This document shows, piece after piece, positions 10,660 through 22,300 of a DNA stretch of 64,000 nucleotides. The DNA is taken from the NCBI GenBank assembly GCA_963556695.1, contig CAUWAG010000006.1:4030001-4094000 (forward strand). Reading direction: 5' to 3'. The translations under genes were made by a program, and so were the position numbers. The first letter of the stretch is position 1, and the number at the start of each line of letters is the position of its first letter. Source of the stretch: Anthostomella pinea. Lineage: Eukaryota > Ascomycota > Sordariomycetes > Xylariales > Xylariaceae. Below the pieces are notes generated by a model. That model made no database searches and was not told the origin of the DNA. It worked only from the letters and a program-made list of their open reading frames with translations.

Positions 10660-12384
10660 ATGGACCCGGATCAGAAGAAACAAGCTCAGCTTAAGCTATC
10701 CAATGCGCTGAAGGAGTATTTCGACCGCGATGATCAACTCCGTTTCAAATGGGAGGATCACGTGGGCCAGGGGCATTTCTCGGCAGCGTGGAAGATCAAG
10801 TACTTCCCTCGAAACGCCGAGCCGGCCCCGGCAGGGCCCATAGGCTCAGGCGTGTGGCGACGGTGGCGGGCGAGGCAGCAACAACGGGTGGCAGCGGCAA
10901 AGCCAAAGGAATGGCGGCGTATCGTCTTGAAGGCCTTGATAGCGGATACAGAGGGAAACATTTTCGGGGTCGACGATATGGACATCGTTAAGCCCGGGGA
11001 GGAAGCCGGGAAGAATGCCGACGCGGAGCCTTCGATTTCCAAGGTCCATCCTCAGAATACCCAGATAACGAGGGAAAAGAGTGTCTTGGGGGTTAGCTTC
11101 CATCCTCGTCGCTGTCTAGACCTCGTTTTCACTCGCGAACTGCGGAGGTCAATATTTAGAGGCTAACCAGGACTACTCATAGGTCCTCCCGTAGGCGAAA
11201 CACATAGTGAAGCTCGCCGACGTCCCCCGTGATCCCCTTGCTCAGACATTCGTCGGTCTTCCGCGACTTCCCCTGAACGACGGGATGTATGTGTACATGG
11301 AATGGATCGAGAACGGGTCGCTCGACCGTCTCATAACCAGGATCCGGAGGCAGGGGCTCGAAATCTTGCCAAACAGGATACTGTGGAGATTTATCATGTG
11401 CTGTGAGTTTATGACGCCCCCTGGGTCGAGACAAGCCAGGTACTAACATCAGCGGAAGTGATCAGGATGTGTATAGCAATGGCTTGGCCACCTCCTCGCC
11501 CGGCAGGAGATAACCCTCAACCGGTGCTAGAACATGTCAATCCGAACATCGACCCCTCCGGCCTTGTTCAAGATGATTTTCATCCTGGAAATAGTAAGCT
11601 TATCCGATCGAGTTTCGGGATTATATTGACTGACGAGGACTAGTTATGCTCGGGTCGCTTGAAGATGATCCTGGAGAGCCGGAGCACAGTCTCGTCCCCA
11701 TACTCAAACTGATCGACTTTGGCATATCCAAGGAACTGGCCCCTCTGTAGGTATTCGCGTAGGATGCGGCTGAGGTACAGATGTCTGCTAACACTGGCTC
11801 AGAGACCCCAAGGATAAGGCCTTGACGAGGAACATCTTTGACATAGGCACAGTAAGTCAAACGATCCTCTCCCCTGAGGCCTGAGAGCACCCTATGCAAT
11901 GCGTGCTAATCATGAAACAGATCATGGCCTCACTCGTGCTGCTTAGGAAGGACCTGCCCTTCGACTACAGAAACCGCAGTCTTTCCAATTCCGGCAAAAC
12001 AGAACCCTTCAAATCGGATATAACAGCAGGAGTCGAATACGGACCCGAGGGGTTGAGCTACGACCCAACGAAGATGGATCGGATCCCGTGTCGCTGCTGG
12101 ACCGAGATCTACGGGACTTGATATGTGCCTGTCTCGCCGCTACGCCGGCAAACCGGCCGAAACCAGCTGCCCTGACTAACGTCGTTATGGGTGCGATCCA
12201 GACTCGGGATTCCGCCTGGTACAACAACGATTATGAATACTGTGATAAGGCACGGGAGTCCGATCAAGCTGTCAATACACTTATGCAGAGACTCGTCCTA
12301 GATGCAGATACCGAGGAACCGATGCCTGATATAGACATGGATAGCCCAGATTCGCTGGAGGCGCTTTTGGCTCGATTTAAATAG
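10660..12384 (+). pseudogene. Protein-kinase-like gene, six exons, one frame break
   Basis: Exons: 10660-11091, 11195-11402, 11453-11593, 11644-11746, 11803-11851, 11921-12384, all with usable splice sites. Kinase signatures in order: glycine loop GQGHFSAAW, an HIVKLADVP segment, hinge MYVYMEWIENGSLD, catalytic loop QDDFHPGN, the DFG strand LKLIDFGIS, and the C-lobe segment LICACLAATPANRP. The catalytic loop keeps Asp and Asn, but the usual His is Gln. In the last exon the frame in use at 11921 ends at a TGA near 12121. The conserved C-lobe continues one frame over from about 12067. One extra C in the CCC at 12064-12066 would join them into about 465 residues. So this is either a young pseudogene or a sequence error. 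The substrate is unknown. Confidence 0.75.
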
Positions 12385-12512
12385 TTGAATGCAAGCGGTG
12401 GGCTTTGCTGTGGAATACAATGACAGAAGAAACATCATCATCCAGTATATAGAGAAATTAGACCTGGTCGTTAAGTGGTTGGCTATATACACAATCCAAT
12501 CAAGCCTGTCTC

Positions 12513-12880
12513 TCAAACCTCCTCGGCGTTAACCCTCGCAGCATCCAGCTTCTCAGATGGCAGCTGCTCCGTGAGCCCCATGGAAGACGCAATATCAAAC
12601 AGTCTCGCCTTCTCCTCATGTGCAGCAGTATCGCCAAACACGGCATCCATACCCTCCAGACTCCTGCCCCTGGTCTCCGGCACGAAGAAGTACGTGAACG
12701 CGAAGGCCAGCAGAGAGCGCCGCGAAGAAGATGTAGGTGCCCCAGCCAATCGCCTCGAGCATTAACGGCGTGACGAGGCCGATGACGAAGTTGCACATCC
12801 ACGTCGCGCTCGTCGTGATGGCCATGGCCTTGGAGCGGTTGAACTCTTCTCGAGGATCCTGTAGTAATGTCAGCAAGGCC
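12513..12880 (-). pseudogene. Last-exon relic of an MFS sugar transporter
   Basis: Minus-strand frames encode the C-terminal end of a sugar-porter family protein. Near the start are RSKAMAITTSATW and NFVIGLVTPLMLEAIGWG; then come FTYFFVPETRGRSLEGMD (the conserved PETRG motif) and a cytoplasmic tail ending EEV. The frame shifts between IFFAAL and LLAFAF near 12705-12720. The fragment begins just after a good 3' splice site (CTGAC...CAG, about 12860-12880), but no upstream exons are present. It is therefore a truncated, frame-broken remnant, not a working gene. Confidence 0.75.
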
Positions 12881-12917
12881 CATTCACACGTGCTCGTGAT
12901 CCTTCCCGTGGGGAAAA

Positions 12918-13023
12918 CATCCTGACAAGTTGGGGCACCCCGGGCAAATGGCAAAGAGGAGTATCGGAGACATCCCGACGAGATGGGGCACCGCAAATGG
13001 TAATATGGAGGAGTATCGGGAAA
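12918..13023. repeat. Imperfect ~53-bp tandem duplication
   Basis: Two adjacent units, about 12918-12970 and 12971-13023, both begin CATCC(T/C)GAC and share TGGGGCACC, GCAAATGG and GAGGAGTATCGG. It lies between the transporter relic and the P-loop kinase, where upstream transporter exons would be expected. Confidence 0.6.
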
Positions 13024-13249
13024 CAGTCGTCCGGCCCAATAGGGGTTCTTAAAGCGTACACCGCTGGAGACACTACGATGGTTGGCAGCGGTGGGCTTTT
13101 CGTTCGGAGACCAAGATGGGTCACAGACGAGTGTCGCCCGGCTAGTCGAAGGATTCATCGCCGACCCGAGAATGGACAAGCAAACTTGACTATTCATAGA
13201 TGGATTTCTGCCCTGGCGTCAACAGGTCCGTTGACCATGACAAGACACA

Positions 13250-14069
13250 ATGGAGGCATTCCAACAAAGACCGGAGCATTTGAACAAGGCGGTGGCGTCT
13301 CTGTGCGCACGCATAGAGCTTCTGTTGAAGCAAAACGCGTCTCGCCAGCATGAACGCGTATTGACTGCCTTGGCTAGTGTGCCAGGCTCAGGCAAGTCGA
13401 CTGTTTCCGCAGCACTGCTAAAGGCCTTGCGAAGCCAAGGCAACGAAGACATCGTCGTAGTACCCATGGTACACTGAGCCCATTGATCAGTTGGGTAATA
13501 AATGCTGATCGTTAAGACAGGACGGCTTCCACTACTCCACGTCGGTTTTATTCTCCTTCGACGACCCAGCACTAGCTTTTCGCAAACGAGGGGCTCCATT
13601 CACGTTCGATGCGGCTGGCCTTCTGGAACTGGTGTTGACTCTGAAGACTATACCGGTAACTACCGACGAGCATCAAGAAATGATCATCACCGCTCCCAGT
13701 TTCGACCATGGGGTCCAAGATCCAGTCCTCGATGACATCCACATTTCATCGAAAAGTAAGGTCGTGATCATGAAGGGTAACTATACGCTCTTGAATCAGT
13801 CGCCTTGGGACGAGATATCGGAGCTGGTTGATGACAGGTAAGACAATCCATGTCGTACTCTTATTCAGCCTGTTGAGAAATGCTGCTGTAGGTGGTTCGT
13901 GGTTGTACCGGCGATTGTGGCGCGAGAGCGACTGATAGAGCGCCATCTCCGAGCCGGCATCGAGACTTCTAGAGAAGCGGCCGCTTTACGAGCAGAGGAC
14001 AACGATATTCCCAACGGCGACCTCATCGGAGCTGCACTCATTGAGCCCAGCGTTCGAATAACCAACTGA
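13250..14069 (+). CDS. Small P-loop kinase, uridine kinase / YFH7-like
   Basis: Three exons, 13250-13468, 13521-13837 and 13892-14069, join to a 237-residue protein. The Walker A loop is SVPGSGKST (residues 43-51), with Ser where the first glycine usually stands. DGFHYS (74-79) follows the first intron, then RKRGAPFTFD, the strand VVIMKGNYTLL, and the C-terminal signature RAEDNDIPNGDLI. This is the phosphoribulokinase/uridine kinase-like family, which includes yeast YFH7; the substrate of the fungal members is uncertain. Length and motif order match the family. It starts at the first ATG of an open frame and is intact between two damaged genes. The donor of intron 1 (GTACAC) is weak, but the join is exact in frame and motif. 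Confidence 0.85.
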
Positions 14070-14394
14070 GAGATAGGTCGGACTTGTCGATGGTGTGTAT
14101 GCTGGAAGATGATGGACTGCTTCAAACGCCTAGGTTGAATTCGACTTTGCCCTTCTTAATAACGGTGAAATATTAAGAATGCATTAGTAATATATGGTCT
14201 TGTATATCGACATATCGTGCCATAAGGGGATTGTTATTAGAACATTTGCGGCCGGGCAGTCGCCGTTTGGTGAAGCCCTTGAATAAGATCACTCGGAAGA
14301 GGCTTCCGACCATAAACAAAATACCTGCAAACCCATGTCAGTATACGCCACGTAATATTGGGCTAACTCGGCTCATTCTTGATGATAGGGTTGC
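14070..14394. other. Short convergent intergenic region
   Basis: Lies between the 3' end of the P-loop kinase (+) and the 3' end of the methyltransferase (-). It includes a small AT-rich patch near 14160-14220. No feature seen. Confidence 0.4.
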
Positions 14395-15397
14395 TCACGC
14401 ATTGCAGTACCAGCGAATGCTGTTGTCTAGGAGATCTCTCTTCACCGCTGGGATGAGCTCATCTATCTCGGGCTGAGAGACCAGCAAATTCGAGGAACGC
14501 CTGGTAGCTTTCGACCGTCCGCATGAAAGCCGTCCTAGCCCACCTTCCCACCTCCTTTAGCTTTCGGTCATGAGCCCATGGATTGCCAGGAAGCTGACGC
14601 ATTTTCTCTTCCACACCCACGAACCCGGTCTCGATGAGATACTGCTTGTGGTATTTTGCCTTCAGAAAGTCTCGTCCCTGCCGTTGCCCGCCCAGGATAA
14701 CAAGTCGGAACCATCGTTGCAAGGCAGTGCCTTCAAGGCTATCATCCACGCACTGGGGGTCCCAGTATCCGTCTTGCAGGTCGATCAAACCCCTGGCGTC
14801 ACATTCATGTACGCTTTCCGAAGCACAGTTCGGATGTCATCGAAGCAGGGGCCGACGTTGCGCATGTGGACGTAGTCAAGTGTGCACGGAAACATCCACT
14901 CCGCCGTTTCCGAGTTCTCCAAGATGAAGACGCAGTTGCTCGTTGTGGGAGGGGGCTGAGTCAAGGACAGATCGGTGCCGAAGACGAATGAGTTGGGGTT
15001 CTGCTCGGCGAACTCGATGCACCAGATTCCAGTGCCCGCGCCTATGTCCAGTACGTAGGCGGGAGACTGGATTGGGGCGGCTAAGAGCTTGCCATCGAGA
15101 ACCAGGTTGATAAGGGCGTGCTGTATATCCAGACGATCCTGTTCGTCTCCGTTGTTGGGGAGGCTGTACGCTGTCTGATCATCAGGACGGTCTGACTCAT
15201 GGGGTTTGTGTATGTTACTGACCTCCTGGCATGTAACCTTGGAACTGCCTCCCATTTATTTCGTGTGAGCTTCCTGACCAGTCTATCTGTGCTGCGCCGG
15301 TTGGAATCCTGGACTTCTCCTGGGGATTGGGTCCCGGGTCGAGCGCATTAACATGCTCGATTGGGTGCATTTCTTCGGCGTTGTGTGGCGGAGCCAT
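14395..15397 (-). pseudogene. LaeA/UMTA-type SAM methyltransferase, two frame breaks
   Basis: Exon 1 is 15397-15223 (ATG start) and exon 2 is 15170-14395, with a 52-bp intron. Conserved stretches include INGRQFQGYMPG|AYSLPNN across the junction, EQDRLDIQH, the SAM-binding motif I YVLDIGAGTGIWCIEFA, a GTDLS acidic loop, DYVHMRNVGPCFDDI and LQDGYWDP. The frame is one base short in the G run near 14790, giving a premature TGA. It shifts back near 14475, where one extra or two missing bases precede the C-terminal PEIDELIPAVKRDL. Corrected, it would be about 316 residues. LaeA-like proteins often regulate or decorate secondary metabolites, but no role can be assigned here. Confidence 0.75.
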
Positions 15398-16351
15398 GAC
15401 AGGTCCAGGTTGAGAGCATGACCGTAGAAGAATAATAGGAAAAGCACGAGGTATTTCAACTTGTCAAGGTCCCGTGGCTCTTCTATCCTGCGGGCCGCGG
15501 CGTGACGACCAGGGCCCCCCAGCCGAGGAAGTATTAGTGACGTCGGGAGCCTCGCCCATGTCACATCGGTCCCACTGTGACTGCCCACTAGATGCCATGG
15601 GTCATCATGAAGACCAGAGAGTGTCAAGAGCGCGTAGGCCAGTCGTTGATTGGCTGCCAACCCTGGTAGCCAAGGTTCTTCAACGCTCCATGCATTATCT
15701 CACGATACCAGAGGTAGCATAAATAAAGTATGAAGATAAAGACCCTCTCGCCCTGATCTCCCTCGACCATGTACGATGACTTTGATAGTGATGGGAAAAG
15801 CCATTCTAAGGGATGCTACGTCACAACATGCCCTTCTCTCACGCAGCCACCCAAAGTCGAGACGAGAAGGTACTCCACTTCACGGAAAAGAAGTGCCTGA
15901 GCAACAGCTGTATGAGGAATCCGATACCACGACAACATATCCAGCATGGGCGCTGCTCTACCTAAGGTGTATGAGCCTGCACAAGTGAAGGTCAATAGTA
16001 CCGGTCCCCAAAAATTGTCACTCGTCAGGCTGAGTTTCATCTATCATCGATGAACTTGGGACCATGCTTGGTCCCATCTATCGCTCGGCTTGGAGAGTCT
16101 ACACTCAGCCCTCATAGGTCTCCGTACGCACCATGTTGGGAGGAATCTAGATCACACATAGAAATTGGGAAATAACGGCATAAGCGCACAGGAATATGCA
16201 GTTCTGGCTTAATACATCATTCCTAATGTTTATTCCATAGTGCTTATACCGATTCGATAAATTTACCGTTGCTTGCTAACGGGTGGCGTACGGAAACTCA
16301 TGGGGATTTAGTGTACCTGGGACAGACAAACCTTCGTAGCTCGTCCACGAC
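15398..16351. other. Intergenic, containing a MITE
   Basis: Promoter side of the methyltransferase and 3' side of the NACHT gene. The only structured feature is the MITE at 16100-16315. Confidence 0.5.
16100..16315. mobile_element. MITE copy 1 (TA-flanked, ~28-bp TIRs)
   Basis: A 216-bp element with terminal inverted repeats: left TACACTCAGCCCTCATAG, right (reverse complement) TACACTAAATCCCCATGAG, each running on to CGTACGC or CGTACGCCAC. TA at both ends fits a TA target duplication as in Tc1/mariner-like elements. It shares its interior (ATTCCATAGTGCTTA, GATAAATTTACCGTTGCTTG) with copy 2 at 59207-59393. It carries no ORF and must depend on a transposase elsewhere. Confidence 0.8.
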
Positions 16352-19349
16352 CTAATTGGTTAAAATAAATCGTAAATCGTACATCGACTCAAAGTCTTGT
16401 GCTCCGTAGCTGATCAGCAGTTCCTCCATCTCTACACCATTATCCTTCTCAATGGATGCTCTTCTGGTCCTCATGATACGCAGGGGGCTGGTGAATACCA
16501 GCTCGTCCCCCAATTCGGGATCGACATCTGCTGATCTGAAGCTGCCTAGCCTGCCAAGAGCGTTCGGGTTCGCACCGGCTTCTAACAACATCTTCGCTGC
16601 GGAATAATCGTGGGCGTAGGCAGCGAGTTGGATTGGCGTCATCCAGCATGCCGATGGGACGGTAGTCCTTGGTATCGCCAGGGCCTGCAGGATATAACAT
16701 GGCATGTCTCTAATGTCGTGATGAGGACAGAGATTCAGGTGATTAGCCGTGAAGGCCGCAATCAGGATCTCCCTGTCAACTTCGAGCATAAGTTTCGTAA
16801 ACAGCAGGTCCGTAACATGAGGGTCGAAAAGGCGCATTTCTCGCGGTGTGCCCATATTGAAGAATAGGGATCCCTCCAGCCTCTCCATCCAACATCCGGA
16901 AATTTCATCGATATCGATTCTGTCCAGCCGGGTAGATACCAACGTCTCGGCTTTGATACTCTCCATTTTCCGTTCTGCCATTGCTCCAAGCCCCAGGTAG
17001 AGATAACCGTCCAAAACGTACAAAGCGGCGGTACTCTCGCTATATGGGGCGACGGACTTGGGCTCGGCACCGGCACCTACCGCAGGGCGCTGGCCTATAT
17101 AGGGGTTGTACAGCTCTTCGGCGAGATCACCCAAATCGCTATACTTCAGAAGTAGATCCTCTGACGTGCCCAAAACTATTTCGGTGGCCCTGAGGCAGTA
17201 ATTTTGAAGGACACCAATGGGCAAGATATCCAACCCAGACTTGGAGGCCTTGTTGACTTCGAGAATTGTCCTTATCCATTTTCTAACCGCAGGCTCCGCC
17301 GAAACAGCGAATAGCGATACCCCTGGCACTTCACTGTGTATTATTCGATCTGAGTATAGATATTCTTTCACGGTGTAATGTGCCAAAAGGACCTTGTCCT
17401 CTGTGTTGTTGCTCACATCTCTGGCTGACTCGTATGTCGCGGTGCCAGGAGAGGCGTTCTTGCTCTTTGCGCTGTTGTTACTTTCGGAATCAAGTTGACC
17501 CTCAGAAACCTGGTCATCATTGGAAACATGGCCATTATCGGGTAAATTGTCGTCATGATTGATGATTCGCACAAGACATCCGCAGATTTCGCGAATGTGG
17601 CTCACGTCTTAGTATTGGTATTTAGCTGCTGTTGGGTTTTGCCGGTGAAAGCAGATCGAAAGGAGCTCCGAGGAAGTCATTTCGCAGTCGGAACCTGAGT
17701 AGCCGCTTTGCACAGCGAGAGTCTCGAGTACTTCCCGGACGAAGTCTCGATCCCTTCCCGGGATCGATGATAGAATTCGTTCATAAGTCTCATCGAGTGT
17801 TTCCGGCAGCGCCGCTAAAGCTCTTCTGATGTCTGAAGGGTGTCTAAGCCTCCGGAGTATGTCAATCTGGCAGACAGCCCAACGGAACCTGCATCCCGTG
17901 TCAGAACCTCTCCTACGTAATAGGAAATTGTTGACTGCTATACTTACATTCCTTTAGCTCCTTTGGCCAGCGCTTTTTCGACTTCGGTGCGTAGGGACTG
18001 GGTATGCCATCGAAACTTGGAATCTGCTTTGAGGGTAGAATTTACGTATAGGCGGATGTCCTCTTCTACTTCTGAGTCCGACATGGACACAGGCACAGAG
18101 AACTTTGCCATACAACACTCGATCTCGACGTATTTGCGACTCGTGATGAGCAGTTTCAGTTTTTCGTATCGGAGGTCGGTGCCGAGGATTTCCAGAACAG
18201 ATAAGAGTTTCTCCACCGGCTTACTCTCATCCACTGCGTCGATTGCTAGAAATGCGACGTCGAACTGATCGAGAACTTTGGCAATGTAATCCATCAGCTG
18301 CTCGCAAGTTGGCTCGAGGCTCCTTTCATGCGCAAGGGCCAGCCCCTGAGGCAAGAAATTGCTTGCTTGCCGACAGAGTTGAACGATGATCCATCTAAGG
18401 AGTGGCTCGGTTTCATCTTGGTTGTGGCCAAAATAGCAATAGTAGTAGGTACACCCATATCGAGAGACGCCCAAGGGTTGTTGTTGCTGTAGCTGCTCAA
18501 TCAGGTATGATGAGAGAATGGTTTTCCCAGCACCAGGGATACCATGAATCCATAAAGAGCGTGAATGTCCTTCTCGGAACTTCTGCCACTCCTGGTTTCG
18601 CAACATCCATTGACCCGTGTGATCCTCATGGAGTTGACGAGACTGGTTATGTAGAGGAGAGGGGTTTGTCCGTTCCAACCACTTGAGGACCTGGTGTTTT
18701 ATCTCTCCTGTTATCAGTTAGCAACATGCGAAGTACCAGGCCATCCCAGAATCCAATGCACAAGGGGGACTTGCGAGTGCAGTTATCTAACACCGTATGA
18801 CGGTTCTTTTGACATCCTTGATCTCGCGCCTACGATGTCTTTAGTAAAGCCTGATGTCCAGCTCAAGTATGGTCGTTTGACAGAAGAAACTCACGAGATA
18901 TCTCCGGTCAACGCGAGGCTTATGGTCGTCTTGTGCTGATGAATCTCCTGCAATAGCTTGCGAGCTCTCTCTGCCCCTCCAGCCATCCACTGAATCGATT
19001 GCTTGACTCTCTAACGTTTAGAGGGCGCGTTCGGAGATGTCAGCCCATCAGGCGAGATAGACAATTTCGCCAGCTCATTCTCTAGCATCTGGATTGCTGA
19101 TTGGCAACCTTGCATAGGCGGGGCAGTCTGCGCTTGGATATCCTGGGGAAACTGGCTGTCGGCTCCATGTAGGAACTGTAGGTTCTCAAGGATGGACTTG
19201 AGAGCCGTCGTTTCGATAAAGATAGAGCGAAGTTCGGCTGGACCACCTTCCCTTGCTGCATCTATGCACCGCTTGCAGAGACTGATGACGCGGTCGGTTA
19301 GTTGGATGAAGGCCACAACACTGGCGCCGAAGGCTACAGCTTCAGCCAT
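16352..19349 (-). pseudogene. NACHT-ankyrin STAND (NLR-like) gene with two stops
   Basis: A four-exon model, 19349-18895, 18829-18802, 18702-17948 and 17888-16352, sums to exactly 925 codons. Domains in order: a fungal STAND N-terminal domain (MAEAVAFGASVVAFIQL, about 1-110), a linker, a NACHT NTPase with Walker A IHGIPGAGKTI, FLAIDAVDES as Walker B, LLITSRK, and KGMFRWAVCQIDIL with ALPETLDETYERIL closing the NACHT region. A spacer follows, then an ankyrin-like repeat (TPIQLAAYAHDYSAAKMLL). Such proteins sense non-self and trigger cell death. Two codons are stops: TAG at 19013-19011 (codon 113, in SKR*RVKQ) and TAA at 17611-17609 (codon 506, in QY*DVSH). Both fit CAG/CAA changed by C-to-T at CpA. 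The donor of intron 2 (GTCATA) is weak. Confidence 0.8.
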
Positions 19350-22300
19350 CAGGCTCCCTTAAGAAACACTATATTTTGAGAGTAATTGCCAGTAATTTGG
19401 ACTCGTGAAGGACGTTGATTGTAGCTTTTGTATGCTAGGACTGTCGGGAGCCGGTTTGGGCGTTGATGCCGCGCCCAACGTGTCTGAAGTCTTATATCTG
19501 AAATGTCAAAGTTGGTTGAGCGGGGATGGATGAATTGATCATCCAGCTGATTGACGGGATTGGAGTAAGTGATCCCTGGACCTGCACTGCCTCTGACGCG
19601 TGGTGGCGCCTTGTAAGGCAGACCGTCAGGCTACCTGCCAGCCACCATGAATAATTGTGCACCAGGTCCAGGGTGGTTAGGGCATCAGGGCCTGAGCGGC
19701 GGAAAACGCACATGCATGAGTGCAATTTACTGCAAGGCAACCGGTCAGGCACGGCATTTGGTGTGCGCATTGTTGTTCCGACACAGCCGCGACATTTTTC
19801 GGACAGGAGCCAGCGATAAAGGGGGGCCGGTCTGGGAACGACCTGTTAGAAACAAAACCTGGCGAATCAGGCCCTAGCTGATGCCACATTTATCTAACCA
19901 CGGGTTACCACCATCGTGTTAATAGTACGGTCAATACACAGCGATAGATTTCAAGCAACTCAAGCAGAGACTTTCTGGAAGTACTTGGCGGCATGGAGCT
20001 GAGCATGATGACCTAAATATCATCACAGAAGTGAGATGTATAAGTCACGTTAATTCCAGACATGGAGCCTCACGACATGCATGCGGGCTGTTGAGATAAA
20101 CAGTTACAACCATGTCCTGCGTGAGGCTAATGACTCAGATTCACACGTGCCGCTCCCAAAGCTTGGAGATAATGAGTAAGAGTTGTTCAACGCTTGAGAA
20201 ACGACTACTGAGAGACATGAAAACATCTCCATTTGCCCTGTCCTCTCAAGTGATGAAAAGGGGGCATCGTGGTGGCCGCAAGGGGCATAGGAAGTGCTGG
20301 GAAAGCCAGCAAGCCAAGCACCGGCGGACTCCATCACAGCTGTGGATGTCATTGATGGAAGATCCGGGCATCATCGACCTTCGCAGACCCGAAATCTTGC
20401 CCTCAGCTGTGCGCATCAAGTTTCATTAGGTCAACAACGTACGAGTCTATGAACATGCTTGTGTTGTCCCAGCGTGTACAGAAGGCCGTCGCTTAACCGA
20501 CATCAGCGCTGGAGTCGATGGATCCCATGATGTCCCGGAGTAACATCAAGTAGATCTACTTCATGTTCAGGGTATCTTCCGAGAGGAGAGCATGGACTGC
20601 CGTAATTGATGCCTATTCTTCACATATTCTTCTTCGATGCCTACGACTTGGCCCGGTCTGGTCTCCAAGACGACAGCATCTGTTCGTTCACCAGAGAAAT
20701 TCAGGCATCATTTAGACCAGCAAATACCCGACAATTACATTTCGTTCGCCACCAGATCGTGCGGTGACTGGCAGCCGGGGCTCGCATAAGCCTAGAGCCC
20801 ACCAACCCAATGTTGACCATGCTACGGCAAATGTGCTTTGAAAGCAGACCCGAAATATGTCGGAACACTGCCTGCTCTCGTGAAGGACCTACCGATCGAG
20901 CTCACAGACCACAATCAACGGTCCTGCGAGCTGAATGCGGAGATCCAAATCTCCACGAGCCACCGGCTGAGAACAGATGGTGAATAGGACAAGGCACTGC
21001 CTGAAACTTGCTCAAACGCCAACATAGGGGCCGCAGCTGCGTGCGGAGCACGTTCTCTTGAGGCCATATTAGCATCCAGACAGCTGGAACACGCCCTGCT
21101 TGACATAGCAGATCATTCTAGCGCACTGGGGACATGTTTCGATGTCGTAGGCGATATAGGGGTTGATGGATAGAATGAGCTATACCGCAGCTGCGTGATC
21201 TACACCAAGGAAGATATCGCGCAATAATTGCCCAACCTGGGACACAAGGAGGCCAGGAGGCTATGACCAGGGCGAGCAGGATATACTGTGTAGGCTACAT
21301 AGGGGCACTGTGTTGCTACGGCTCACACCAAGGACAAGATATTGGTGACAGGGCTTCATGCCCGTCGTTGGTAGACTCCAGTTGTACCGAACATGCCACC
21401 ATAGGACTCGATGCTGCCCAGCCGTGGCCCGTATTGTTGTGATGCAGTCGCATAGACTGGGTCGTGGTGTACAGCACTGATCCCCAGACTGGCGTCCCAT
21501 TGTACGCGACAGCAAGCTCGCTGCCTCGCTGGATCGGTTTGTCTTCTCCTGCATTCCCGGGCAATGGTTGTGTTCTGGACTGGAACTGGCCCGATTAACA
21601 ACCGACAGCTTGAGACCTGAAGGATTATCCGAATAAAGTACCCATGCGCATCCGCGATACAACATCAAAGCTCTGAAGCCACGATGTAAGACGCGTTTTC
21701 CTTCACGGACATCCGCTCCCAAACCACCTACCTAGTCAAACCCTTCGGGAAGCACAACCACCAAATAACGTTCGTAGCCCGTCCATGTAACCCTTATACG
21801 CAACAACTTCTTGAGTAGCATTCGTTGGATGAAAGAAGGACACTCCCCACACCCAACAACGAAGACTACCGACAGCCACACCGCCCTCCTATTCCACCAC
21901 TCTAGTCTCCAAACACCCCCACCCACCCCCTTATTCACCAGGCTCAGTACACAAGCCAAGCACCCTCCATAGAGAACCAAACCGCATCTACAGCTACTAC
22001 AACATGAAAACATAGCTTACCGCGCATGTCCACCGATCCCAGTCGAGCTCCCATCCCACCCACATATGTCCCTAAACCCCATCGTCACCCAAGCCGTCCT
22101 CACTCCCTGAAATACCATCCCGAACCCCGACCCATCTCCCAACCCGATGTACCAGAAGCGCAACTGGCACACAGACAACCTTCACTTGAGCCACGGCATC
22201 GATGATCCACGTAGAAGTCGGCGCTAGATACCTACCTTACTTAAAGTCATGGGCAGGCAGCAAGTCTCACCAGAGCATCTAAATACTTCCTCATTTTCCT

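Noticed and set aside
21261..21722. 153-codon open frame (-)
   Set aside because: Three overlapping frames of similar length exist here; none shows a motif, signal peptide or splice chain.
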